A program made the translations under genes and the position numbers. A model generated the notes under the pieces. The model saw only the letters and a list, made by a program, of their open reading frames with translations, had not been told where the DNA came from and made no database searches. From NCBI RefSeq assembly GCF_900573885.1, contig NZ_UPSE01000594.1, forward strand, positions 102,343-166,342: a DNA stretch of 64,000 bases. Direction: 5' to 3'. Positions 25,706 to 33,412 of the stretch are shown piece by piece (position 1 is the first letter of the stretch; the number at the start of each line of letters is the position of its first letter). This stretch comes from Pseudomonas viridiflava. Lineage in GTDB: Bacteria; Pseudomonadota; Gammaproteobacteria; Pseudomonadales; Pseudomonadaceae.

Positions 25706-25880
25706 CCCGCCCCATTCATCGCAGGCCGAGTGGAGTCGCCGCGCAGGGGGTTGAGCGGCCGGGAGCCGCGAAAGGAACATCGGGCCATGGATGGCCCGTT
25801 GTGACGGCCCCCGGAGCGGCGACGGAGGGAGGGAAGTCGGAGCGCAGCGGAGACCCAAGGTAGGGGCAAGCCTTTTGCCC
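25706..25880 (+). repeat. Conserved composite block, copy 1
   Basis: About 175 bp nearly identical to 43571-43740. It starts CCCGCCCCATTCATCGCAGG, contains the inverted repeat GGGCCAT-GG-ATGGCCC, and ends GGTAGGGGCAAG. Both copies are followed after 20-50 bp by GCGCGTAAGGCGCGAAAC. Role unknown. Confidence 0.88.
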
Positions 25881-26196
25881 CGCTTTTCGGCGACTGGAAA
25901 AGCGGGTCGCGCGTAAGGCGCGAAACAAAACGTTCAGCACACGCGGTAATGAATACCCACCACCAGCGCAACGTTGGGCTTCGCTAAAAGCCAGATCAAA
26001 CGCCAGATCGATAGCTGCAGAACACATCAAAAACTCGCGGCTGAAGCGGATCGCCACCTAAGCCGCGATCTTTAAAAACCCGCCCCCTACTGGCAATCAA
26101 CTGTCCCTTTGCAATGCCTTTTCCTCTTTCTGATATCGAGCTGAAATCGAGACAATATCGCTTAATTATCAATGGGTTAAAAATCACAAAATCCCG

Positions 26197-26234
26197 TGAA
26201 CCTAATCGGTTTTGTGGGGGACAGATATTCTGTG
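26197..26234 (+). promoter_or_regulatory. Promoter-like element of KGG gene 1
   Basis: TGAACC, 18 bases, then ACAGATATTCTGTG, located 46 bp before the start codon. The same layout with the same spacing (TGAACC-N18-CCATATTTTCTGTG, 45 bp before ATG) is upstream of the second KGG gene. The sigma factor is not identified; a stress sigma such as RpoS is plausible. Confidence 0.5.
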
Positions 26235-26280
26235 AAGGCAATCCGGCCTTCTGTAACTGACCGTATGTTTGGAGGAAGAA

Positions 26281-26463
26281 ATGACTACCAACAACTCAGG
26301 CAACAGCAATCCGGGCAATTTCGCTAACGACCGAGAGAAGGCGTCCGAAGCGGGCAAAAAAGGCGGCCATAACAGTGGCGGCAATTTTGCCAATGATCGC
26401 GAGAAGGCGTCGGAAGCGGGTAAGAAAGGTGGCCAGAACAGCCACGGCGGTGGACGTAGCTAA
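26281..26463 (+). CDS. KGG-repeat stress protein 1
   Basis: 60 aa, hydrophilic, two tandem copies of a GNFANDREKASEAGKKGG unit. This is the KGG (con-10/GsiB/YciG) stress-protein repeat, LEA-like and probably intrinsically disordered. Such proteins accumulate in stationary phase, desiccation or osmotic stress. Start at the ATG behind the strong GGAGG at 26271-26275; a 4-residue upstream extension overlaps that ribosome site. Close paralogue at 35253-35426. Confidence 0.92.
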   Translation: MTTNNSGNSNPGNFANDREKASEAGKKGGHNSGGNFANDREKASEAGKKGGQNSHGGGRS

Positions 26464-26484
26464 GCGGCTATAGCCACTGGAGAG

Positions 26485-26511
26485 GGGTCTGGGTTTCCAG
26501 GCCCTTTTTTA
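26485..26511 (+). terminator. Rho-independent terminator after KGG gene 1
   Basis: Stem GGGTCTGG / CCAGGCCC (one mismatch), 3-nt loop, followed by six T. Confidence 0.85.
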
Positions 26512-26540
26512 TAGGCGGTATCTCGGCAGGAGTTACCAAC

Positions 26541-26816
26541 ATGTTCAAGCAACCGTTATCTGTATTGGAGATCAGCCGTGTCGTTGAGCAAGGGCTGCTT
26601 CCGCATCGATGTCGTTGCACCAGTCGCGATGGAAGTACGCTTGATGTGCACGTTACCGGCGCAGATCAGCCACACCGTTCGTTCACCATAACGGGTGTGC
26701 CGCTGGCGGAGCTGAGCAGCAGCCGGGCGATTTCCAGGTTGGTAATGGAGCTGCGCAACCAACTGGTGCCAGGCGCTCAGGAGAGCGAGGCGAGCAGGGG
26801 TTGGAAGCTGGGTTAG
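26541..26816 (+). CDS. DUF1652 family protein
   Basis: 91 aa. Matches the Pseudomonas DUF1652 pattern: LEISRVVEQGLLPHRCRCTSRDGSTLDVHV, then ITGVPLAELSSSRAISRLVMELRNQL. Function unknown. Ribosome site CAGGAG. It lies between two small stress-type genes. Confidence 0.85.
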   Translation: MFKQPLSVLEISRVVEQGLLPHRCRCTSRDGSTLDVHVTGADQPHRSFTITGVPLAELSSSRAISRLVMELRNQLVPGAQESEASRGWKLG

Positions 26817-26846
26817 TCAGTTGCAATGCGCCATTGGGAGGCAAAT

Positions 26847-27068
26847 ATGAGCAAGCATCTTTTTCTGGTCAGCTACGTGCTGAATAACCAGCCAATGCAC
26901 GAAGAGCTGCATTCCGGCGATGAGCGCATGTCGGTCGAATACGCGCGCGCTGCGTTGGAGGCCAAGCATGAAGGTGAGTCGCCGATGAACATCACCGACA
27001 TCGAAGTCAGCAAAATCACCCGTACTCACGAAAAAGGCGAAACCCCGGCCCATTACAAACAGCCCTGA
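26847..27068 (+). CDS. Hypothetical 73-aa protein
   Basis: Starts MSKHLFLVSYVLNNQPMHEELHSGDERMSVEYARAALE; the ribosome site GGGAGG is 6 bases upstream. Soluble, with no transmembrane segment. No family recognised. The stop codon is inside the stem of a terminator at 27059-27086. Confidence 0.7.
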   Translation: MSKHLFLVSYVLNNQPMHEELHSGDERMSVEYARAALEAKHEGESPMNITDIEVSKITRTHEKGETPAHYKQP

Positions 27069-27086
27069 GCCTGTGCGCAGGGCTGT
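27059..27086 (+). terminator. Terminator overlapping the stop of the 73-aa gene
   Basis: Perfect 9-bp stem ACAGCCCTG / CAGGGCTGT with a 10-nt loop, followed by CTTCCTGTTT. Confidence 0.7.
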
Positions 27087-27095
27087 CTTCCTGTT

Positions 27096-27572
27096 TCAGG
27101 GGTGAAAGCGCATTACACCTTCCAGGGCAAAGCGGGCACTGTTGAGTTGCACTTCCTGGCGGTCACCGAAGAACCGCTCTTTGTGAGTGACCATATGCAC
27201 GTCTTCTCCCACCTTGTACGCCCAGGCAAACCACACGGTACCGGGCGGCACCCCGTCCATTGCCTGTTCGCCGCTGACGCCGGTGGTCGCGACAGCCGTA
27301 TCTGCGCTGCTCACGTCCAGCGCGCCGCGGGCCATTTCCATGGTGATTTCCTCGCTGGTCAGGCCGAAGTCGTCGATGGTCTGTTGCTTCACGCCAAGCA
27401 GGCGCTTTTTCGCTTCGGGCGAATACACCACATAACCGCAGTTCAGGCAGCTGCCGCAGCCGGGGGCTTCGGTGAGAAGAGCGGCGATGCGCCCGCCTGT
27501 GCATGACTCCGCGGTGACCAGGGTGCGGGAATGGGCTTGAAGAAAGTCGACGGTCTTTTGTGCGAGATCCAT
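27096..27572 (-). CDS. CinA C-terminal domain protein (PncC-like amidohydrolase)
   Basis: 158 aa, the amidohydrolase domain alone. Signature TAESCTGGRIAALLTEAPG at residues 20-38 and ATTGVSGEQAMDGVPPGTVWFAW near 93-115. PncC deamidates NMN to nicotinate mononucleotide. The CGSCLNCGYVVYSPEAKKR segment is a cysteine-rich variant. RBS CAGGAG. It converges on the 73-aa gene. Confidence 0.85.
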   Translation of the reverse strand: MDLAQKTVDFLQAHSRTLVTAESCTGGRIAALLTEAPGCGSCLNCGYVVYSPEAKKRLLGVKQQTIDDFGLTSEEITMEMARGALDVSSADTAVATTGVSGEQAMDGVPPGTVWFAWAYKVGEDVHMVTHKERFFGDRQEVQLNSARFALEGVMRFHP

Positions 27573-27964
27573 GGGTTGTTCTCCTGTGCTAACTCGGCTT
27601 GTTTTGTTTGCCAGCCGTTCAGTTAGGGCAACCGCAGCGCCAATTTTGTTGCAACAGGATCGAGCGGCACGTTTCAGGCGGTCAAAAACGGCCGTTTCGA
27701 TAAAAAATCCAAGTTTTTCGCTGGGTTATACGCGCCGTTTCAGGCGCGAAAAATACTGAACTGATATGAAAACGCCGCGCTCCGAATAGTACGATCAGTC
27801 AAATGCAGCATCAGGTTCCGCAGCAGCGCAGGGACGAGGCCAGCGAAAAAGCACTGTCTCGATACTCGCTCTGATGCACCGACATTCCACCCCAACGCGA
27901 GCGTGGCGCGGTCCACCCTTTCACCCAGCCTGACGGGTGCTGGGCTTCAACAAGGTAGGTAGCG
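27573..27964. other. Intergenic region between cinA-like and DUF2188 genes
   Basis: About 390 bases with no supported gene. It includes the inverted repeat GCGCCGTTTCAGGCGC (27741-27756) and a hairpin CCCAGC...GCTGGG (27931-27951) just upstream of DUF2188. No clear promoter can be named. Confidence 0.45.
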
Positions 27965-28189
27965 ATGAACAATTACCATATCGTCCCGGTGCTGAATGGC
28001 TGGGCGTTAAAGCAGGAAAAAACCGACGTGACCATTACCACGGCCGAGACCAAGGAGAGCATCCTGCACAAGACCGCAGCGTTGCTGGATGACAAAGCCG
28101 CTTCGGTGAAAATTCACCGTGAAGATGGCACCTTTGAAGAAGAACGCACCTACCCGCGAAGTGCCGACCCCGTCCGCTCTGCCGGCTGA
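27965..28189 (+). CDS. DUF2188 domain protein
   Basis: 74 aa. NNYHIVPVLNGWALKQEK... ESILHKTAALLDDKAASVKIHREDGTFEEERTYPR is the DUF2188 pattern (short beta-rich protein, function unknown, common in stress and plant-associated bacteria). Ribosome site AAGGTAGG. Confidence 0.85.
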   Translation: MNNYHIVPVLNGWALKQEKTDVTITTAETKESILHKTAALLDDKAASVKIHREDGTFEEERTYPRSADPVRSAG

Positions 28190-28406
28190 TGCCGGATGCC
28201 CGCATGGCATTTTGAAACGTTCCCTGGATTCTGCTTCAATACGGCCACTTTTTTTCAGCGGCTGGCGCACGCTATTCAGCCGTTTCTACGTGGCTCGGCT
28301 TCGATCCCGTTGCATGCAGTTCGGTACGCATCGGCTGGCCATGATGTTATTTATTTTTGCTACGCGATGAGTGTCTGCACTCCAGCGGGTGGCCCACGGA
28401 GATCGT

Positions 28407-30992
28407 ATGAGCAAGGCTACCAGCTCTAGCAAGAGCGCCGGAGAGGCGTCCACCATTCAACCCAGCCACCTGCGTTTTCCCGTGGTGGGAATCGGCGCGT
28501 CCGCCGGCGGGTTGCAGGCATTACTTAATCTGTTCGAGAACTTGCCCAGTAACACCGGTATGACGTTTGTGGTGGTGATGCATTTGTCGCCCAAGCACGA
28601 AAGCACCGCCGACCGCATTCTCCAGAAAGTCACCAAGATGAAGGTCAGTCAGGTCACCAAGCCGGTGCCGATCGAACAGAACTGCGTCTACCTCATTTCC
28701 CCCGCCCAGCAATTGACCATGAACGATGGTTACTTGCGCGTTGCGCCATTGAAAAACGATCAGCCGCGGCACATCGCTATCGACCTGTTCCTGCGCACCC
28801 TGGCCGACGCCCACAGCGAGCGGGGCATCTCGCTGATTCTCAGCGGCACCGGCAGCGACGGCGCGGCAGGCATGTGCCGGGTGAAAGAGCAGGGCGGCGT
28901 CACGTTGTGTCAGTCGCCCGAAGACGCCGAGTACGACAGCATGCCGCGCGCGGCAATCGCCACGGGCCAGGTCGACTTTGTGCTGCCGGTGGCGGACCTG
29001 CCGCAAAAGCTCCTGGAACTGTGGGAGACCATGCGCACCATTCAGCTTACGGCCGATGTTCACATGCAGGCCTCCGTGCGGCCGGAGCTGGACGAGGAGC
29101 AAGCCAGCGCGGCGGAAACGGCGCTGCGTGAAGTCATCAGTATTCTGCGCACGCGAACCGGACACGATTTCAAACACTACAAACGTGCGACGGTTATCCG
29201 CCGTATCGAGCGTCGTATGCAGGTCAATCAACTGCGCGACCTGCCGGCTTATCGCACTTTCCTGCAAAACACACCGAAAGAAACCACGCACTTACTGGGC
29301 GACATGCTTATTGGCGTGACCAACTTCTTTCGTGACCGCGAAGCCTTTGAGGCGCTGGAACGGGATGTGATTCCGCGCTTGTTCGAGGCGACTACCGATG
29401 AAGAAGCGCAGGTACGCGTCTGGTCGGCGGGTTGCTCGTCTGGCGAGGAAGCGTATTCCATGGCCATGCTGCTCGCTGACCATGCGCAGCTCACCGAGAG
29501 CAACCGCAAGTTCCAGGTATTCGCCACCGATATCGATGAACGCTCCATCGCCATTGGCCGCGGTGGTCTGTATCCGGAAGCGATCATTCCCGACATCGCC
29601 CCGCAGCGCCTGCGGCAGTACTTCAGCAAAGAGCAATCGCGTTATCGAGTGAAGAAGGAAATCCGCGAGCGCGTGCTGTTTGCCATGCACAACCTGTTGC
29701 GTGATCCGCCGTTTTCCAAGGTGCATCTGATTTCTTGCCGCAATCTGCTGATTTACCTGGATCGAGAGGTGCAGGCGGAAATTCTGCGCATGTTCCATTT
29801 CGCCTTGCTGCCCGGCGGCTACCTGATGTTGGGCAGCTCGGAATCGGCCGATGCCTGCAGCGACCTGTTCGTGGCAGTGGACAAAAAGAACCGCATCTTC
29901 CGCACCAAAGCCTCCAGTTCGGTGAGCCGTTCCAGTGCGCAACTGGCGGTTAACGTGTACCCGGGCGTGGCCGTGGAACCGAGCAAGAAACTGGCGCCGA
30001 GCGCGCGAATTTCCTTCGCTGAAGTTCACCGCCGTGTGTTGGAGCAGTACGCACCGCCGAGCGTGATCGTTAATCACGACTCGCAGATCGTGCACATGTC
30101 CGAACAGGTGGGGCGCTACCTTCGCCACGCCGGCGGCGAGCCGTCTCACAGCCTGTTGTCGCTGATCCATCCTTCTTTGCGCCTGGAACTGCGCACGGCA
30201 TTGTTCCAGGCGTTTCAGACCGGAAAAAGTGTCGAGGCCCGGCGGGTCAAGCATGAGCGCGACGGCGTTACCACGTTTATCAATATGGTGGTGCGCCCAT
30301 TCCGCGACCTGGACACCGACTTCGCCCTGGTGATTTTCGACGAAGTCGAAGAGACCATGAGCGAGGACCCCAAACCTGCCCATGCCGACGCCAAAGACAA
30401 TGTACTGGCCCAGCTGGAAAGCGAGCTGCAGCGCACCAAGGAACAGCTGCAAGGCACCATCGAGCAGTCAGAAACCTCGACCGAGGAATTGAAGGCCTCG
30501 AACGAAGAATTGCAGGCCATCAACGAGGAATTGCGCTCGACCACCGAAGAGCTGGAGACCAGCAAGGAAGAGTTGCAGTCGATCAACGAGGAGCTGATTA
30601 CCGTCAACCTGGAACTGAAAACCAAGGTTGAGGAAACCAGCAAGATCAACGACGACCTGCAAAACCTGATCGCCTCTACCGACATTGCCACGGTCTTTGT
30701 CGATCACCAGATGCGCATCAAATCCTTCACCCCGCGCGCCACTGAAATTTTCAACATCATTGCCAGCGACCAAGGCCGCTCGCTGCTGGATATCACCCAT
30801 CGCCTCGACTACCCGGACATGGCCGTCGATGCGAGCAAAACCTTTGAATCGCTACGTTCGCTCGAGCGCGAAGTGGCCGGGGTCAATGGCAAGTGGTACA
30901 TCGCGCGCATCCTGCCGTACCGCACCACCGACAACCTGATCGATGGCGCCGTGCTGACGTTTATCGACATCACCCAGCGGCGCCAGGCCTAA
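28407..30992 (+). CDS. CheB-CheR-PAS chemosensory fusion, N-terminal part of a split gene
   Basis: 861 aa. CheB methylesterase (about 20-200: GIGASAGGLQAL, VMHLSPKHEST, LSGTGSDGAAGM with the Ser-His-Asp triad). CheR methyltransferase (about 235-500: TNFFRDREAF, VWSAGCSSGEEAYSMAM, LISCRNLLIYLD). A PAS-like region, then a long coiled coil at about 667-755 (TEELKASNEELQAINEELRS), then a second PAS to the stop. The stop TAA falls right after RRQA, where related proteins continue into further PAS and kinase domains; the next ORF at 31020 is in the same frame. The family couples adaptation-enzyme modules to a kinase in one polypeptide. ATG at 28407 behind GGAGATCGT. Confidence 0.9.
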   Translation: MSKATSSSKSAGEASTIQPSHLRFPVVGIGASAGGLQALLNLFENLPSNTGMTFVVVMHLSPKHESTADRILQKVTKMKVSQVTKPVPIEQNCVYLISPAQQLTMNDGYLRVAPLKNDQPRHIAIDLFLRTLADAHSERGISLILSGTGSDGAAGMCRVKEQGGVTLCQSPEDAEYDSMPRAAIATGQVDFVLPVADLPQKLLELWETMRTIQLTADVHMQASVRPELDEEQASAAETALREVISILRTRTGHDFKHYKRATVIRRIERRMQVNQLRDLPAYRTFLQNTPKETTHLLGDMLIGVTNFFRDREAFEALERDVIPRLFEATTDEEAQVRVWSAGCSSGEEAYSMAMLLADHAQLTESNRKFQVFATDIDERSIAIGRGGLYPEAIIPDIAPQRLRQYFSKEQSRYRVKKEIRERVLFAMHNLLRDPPFSKVHLISCRNLLIYLDREVQAEILRMFHFALLPGGYLMLGSSESADACSDLFVAVDKKNRIFRTKASSSVSRSSAQLAVNVYPGVAVEPSKKLAPSARISFAEVHRRVLEQYAPPSVIVNHDSQIVHMSEQVGRYLRHAGGEPSHSLLSLIHPSLRLELRTALFQAFQTGKSVEARRVKHERDGVTTFINMVVRPFRDLDTDFALVIFDEVEETMSEDPKPAHADAKDNVLAQLESELQRTKEQLQGTIEQSETSTEELKASNEELQAINEELRSTTEELETSKEELQSINEELITVNLELKTKVEETSKINDDLQNLIASTDIATVFVDHQMRIKSFTPRATEIFNIIASDQGRSLLDITHRLDYPDMAVDASKTFESLRSLEREVAGVNGKWYIARILPYRTTDNLIDGAVLTFIDITQRRQA

Positions 30993-31019
30993 GACAACGC
31001 CCGCCAGAGCGAGGAACGG

Positions 31020-32534
31020 TTGCGCCTGGTGGCTGAAAGCACGCAGGACTACATCATTGTCACCCTTGACCATCAGGGCTGTATCACCGGCTGGAACAAA
31101 GGCGCCGAACAGGCGTATGGGCACAATGAAGATCATGTGATCGGAAAACATGCCGAGCTGATTTATGGCGATGAAGAGCAGCGTAAGGAACGGGTAGCCC
31201 GGCAGTTGCAAGGCGCCGACCAGACCGGCCGCGTGGAAGACGACTGCTGGCACGTTCGCAAAGACGGTACGCGGTTTTTCTGCAACGTGGTCGTCACTGC
31301 CTTGCCCAACGGCGGCCCCAACGGCTACGCCATGATCGGCCGCGACATCACGGGCAAGAAGCGCGCCGAAGCCGAGCAGGAGAATCGCCTGGAACAGAAC
31401 CAGCGCAACATCCGCATGCGCGATGAGTTCTTCGCCATGATGTCCCACGAACTCAAGCACCCGCTCAACCTTATTCAGCTGAATGCGGAACTGGTGGCGC
31501 GTCTATCCGTGGTCAAAAGCCAGGCGGTGGCGACGCGCGCCGTGGAAACCATCCTCAATGCCGTGAGCAGTCAGGCGCGAATCATCGACGACCTGCTCGA
31601 CCTGTCGCGTATCAACACCGGCAAGCTCAAGCTCAATATCGGCCCTGTGATCGTGCAGAACATCCTTGAGGAAATCACCAGCGTACTGAGTGCTGAAGCG
31701 TGGGAGAAAGACATCAGCATCGAGGTCGACGTGCCACCGCCTGCTTGCGATCCGTTGGTGGCCGAGGCCGATCCGGTGCGGGTTGAACAGATTCTCTGGA
31801 ACCTGCTCAACAACGCCGTGAAATTCACCCCTGACGGCGGCGCCATTCATGTGAGCCTGGGCCAGGACGGCGAGATGCTCAAGGTCACCGTGCGCGATGA
31901 CGGCCAGGGTATTGGCGCTGAATCGCTGCCCAAGATATTCGACCTGTTCGGCCAGGCCCCCGAAGGGCACCGGGCGCCGCGCAAACCGGGCCTGGGCATC
32001 GGCCTGGCCCTGGTTCGCGAACTGATCGAAGCGCAGGGCGGGCGCATCGAAGCGCAATCGCCAGGTCTCGGCCAAGGCTCCACGTTCACCGTGTGGCTGC
32101 CGGCATACCAGAGCTTTGTCGACGCGGACTTTATCGAACAACCGGCAGGCGGCCAGTTCACCGGCGTGCGCGTGCTGCTGGTGGATGACTCCGATGACAT
32201 CCGCGAGGTGATGCAGGCATTGCTCGAACTGGAGGGTGCTCTGGTGGATACGGCGGGAGACGGAGAGGGCGCGCTGGCGTTGCTGGACGGCAATCGCTAC
32301 GACCTGATTCTTTCCGACATCAGCATGCCCGGCATGGACGGCCACGAACTGATGCGGCGAATTCGCCAGCTCGACGGCTGGGAAAAAACCCCGGCCATTG
32401 CCCTTACCGGATTCGGCGCCGCCACCGACGTGGAACTGGCCTACACAGCCGGTTTCAACGCCCACGTCAGCAAGCCGGTGTCACTGGAAACGTTGCAACG
32501 CACCGCCATGGAACTGGGTGCACTGAACGGGTAA
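31020..32534 (+). CDS. PAS-histidine kinase-receiver, C-terminal part of the split gene
   Basis: 504 aa from a TTG start: PAS (RLVAESTQDYIIVTLDHQG... GRDITGKKR), HisKA with SHELKHPLNL, HATPase (NLLNNAVKFTPDGG, DDGQGIG, GLGIGLALV), then a C-terminal receiver (LLVDDSDDIREV, LSDISMPGMDG) with the phospho-Asp in LSD. It has the same frame as the upstream CheB-CheR ORF, only 27 bases after its TAA. GAGGAACGG before the TTG may allow re-initiation. Either a functional two-protein split or the downstream half of a gene broken by one nonsense change. Confidence 0.85.
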   Translation: MRLVAESTQDYIIVTLDHQGCITGWNKGAEQAYGHNEDHVIGKHAELIYGDEEQRKERVARQLQGADQTGRVEDDCWHVRKDGTRFFCNVVVTALPNGGPNGYAMIGRDITGKKRAEAEQENRLEQNQRNIRMRDEFFAMMSHELKHPLNLIQLNAELVARLSVVKSQAVATRAVETILNAVSSQARIIDDLLDLSRINTGKLKLNIGPVIVQNILEEITSVLSAEAWEKDISIEVDVPPPACDPLVAEADPVRVEQILWNLLNNAVKFTPDGGAIHVSLGQDGEMLKVTVRDDGQGIGAESLPKIFDLFGQAPEGHRAPRKPGLGIGLALVRELIEAQGGRIEAQSPGLGQGSTFTVWLPAYQSFVDADFIEQPAGGQFTGVRVLLVDDSDDIREVMQALLELEGALVDTAGDGEGALALLDGNRYDLILSDISMPGMDGHELMRRIRQLDGWEKTPAIALTGFGAATDVELAYTAGFNAHVSKPVSLETLQRTAMELGALNG

Positions 32535-32647
32535 CCATTGGTCGAGGTTTTGCGTTGATTGCCGTTGCTTCACGGTCAGTTTAAAGACACGCCCGACGGG
32601 AATTTCCCGCTCGCGTCGGGTCTGTCGAAAACTGAAAGGAGGTGACT

Positions 32648-32896
32648 ATGAAACCCAACCAATGTGGCTGTCCCGGCTGCACCTGTGAAGTCAGCGAAGG
32701 CACCGTGTTCAACCACGACGGCGAGCTGTACTGCAGCGAGGCGTGCGCAACGCAGCATCAACATGGCGAACCCTGTCCTTCCGCCGAGTGCCACTGCGAA
32801 AGCAGCGCCACGGTCGAGGATCGGGACGTCGACGAAGAGGATCTGGATAACGCGCTGGAGGAAACATTCCCGGCGAGCGATCCGATTTCGCCGTAG
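32648..32896 (+). CDS. Metallothionein with acidic ETFPASDP tail
   Basis: 82 aa. Nine cysteines (C6, C8, C11, C13, C29, C33, C43, C48, C50) and several His give a BmtA-type zinc/cadmium metallothionein core in residues 1-52. The remainder is an acidic tail, DVDEEDLDNALEETFPASDP, a short C-terminal motif I know from other Pseudomonas small proteins. Near-perfect ribosome site AAAGGAGGTGACT before the ATG. Cytoplasmic metal buffering is the expected role. Confidence 0.9.
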   Translation: MKPNQCGCPGCTCEVSEGTVFNHDGELYCSEACATQHQHGEPCPSAECHCESSATVEDRDVDEEDLDNALEETFPASDPISP

Positions 32897-33229
32897 ATTG
32901 GGTCGGGCCTTGTGGCGTGGGCAAAAGCCCAAAGGCTTCGCTTGAAATGGGTTGGGTCCGCGATGCTGGGCTTCGCCGATGGCTCACCGAACGCGGACCG
33001 ATCCAACCTACATCCTGATGGAAATGCCAGGTCGTAACGGACCGCGGCGTTGGATGGATCGGTCCCGGGTAGGATGGGTTGAGCCCCGCGAAGCCCACCC
33101 GGGAGCCCAACGGGCTCCGCGTGCAGGTCTCCAAGCGAACCCAGCGAAGCCCTTGGGCTTCGCTACGCTCACCGTCCGCGGACCGACGATTCGGGATCCA
33201 GGCTCGTTCAGAAAACCCAGGTCTCGCGG
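32897..33229. repeat. GTAGGATGGG-type repeat cluster
   Basis: Gene-free. It contains a nearly complete second copy (33069-33175) of the repeat at 16289-16405, plus shorter related pieces (GCTTCGCCGATGGCTCACCG and reverse-oriented ones at 32895-33010). Short reading frames here are repeat sequence. Confidence 0.7.
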
Positions 33230-33385
33230 CTACTCCGCATCATCCTGCTCATACACCTCTTCAGACTCATCAATCTGCGGCGTCGGTTCCTGGTCTTGCT
33301 GAATCGGCCACACCGAACCCGGATCTTCATTCCCCGGGTCGTTGATTTCGTCATCGATCGGCACGTTGTCTTTTCCTGCGTTCAT
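33230..33385 (-). CDS. Small acidic protein, 51 aa
   Basis: Starts MNAGKDNVPIDDEINDPGNE and ends SEEVYEQDDAE; 17 of 51 residues are Asp or Glu, with several Pro and Gly, so probably disordered. A strong AGGAG lies 8 bases before the ATG, which supports expression. Upstream of it on the same strand (28 bp) ends the SDR gene. No family recognised. Confidence 0.65.
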   Translation of the reverse strand: MNAGKDNVPIDDEINDPGNEDPGSVWPIQQDQEPTPQIDESEEVYEQDDAE

Positions 33386-33412
33386 GGTCGGTTCTCCTGT
33401 TAGTCGGTCGTT

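Larger units (their letters stand above)
24990..26196. repeat. Composite repeat region (family also at 43.4-44.25 kb)
   Basis: A gene-free stretch made of several repeat modules: GTAGGTTGGG...CCCAAC elements (about 25110-25160 and 25655-25670), CCGTCATTCCCGCG...GGAATCCAGA elements (about 25225-25270, 25330-25450, 25535-25580), and repeated GGTATTCATTACC / CGCGCCTTACGCGC motifs. The 12-mer array and conserved block described separately are inside it. Every open frame here encodes repeat sequence only. Modules are shared, partly inverted, with the 43.4-44.25 kb region. Confidence 0.85.

Noticed and set aside
24990..26280. Insertion sequence or phage remnant in the composite repeat region
   Set aside because: No transposase or integrase sequence, no terminal inverted repeats flanking the region as a whole, and no target-site duplication was seen.
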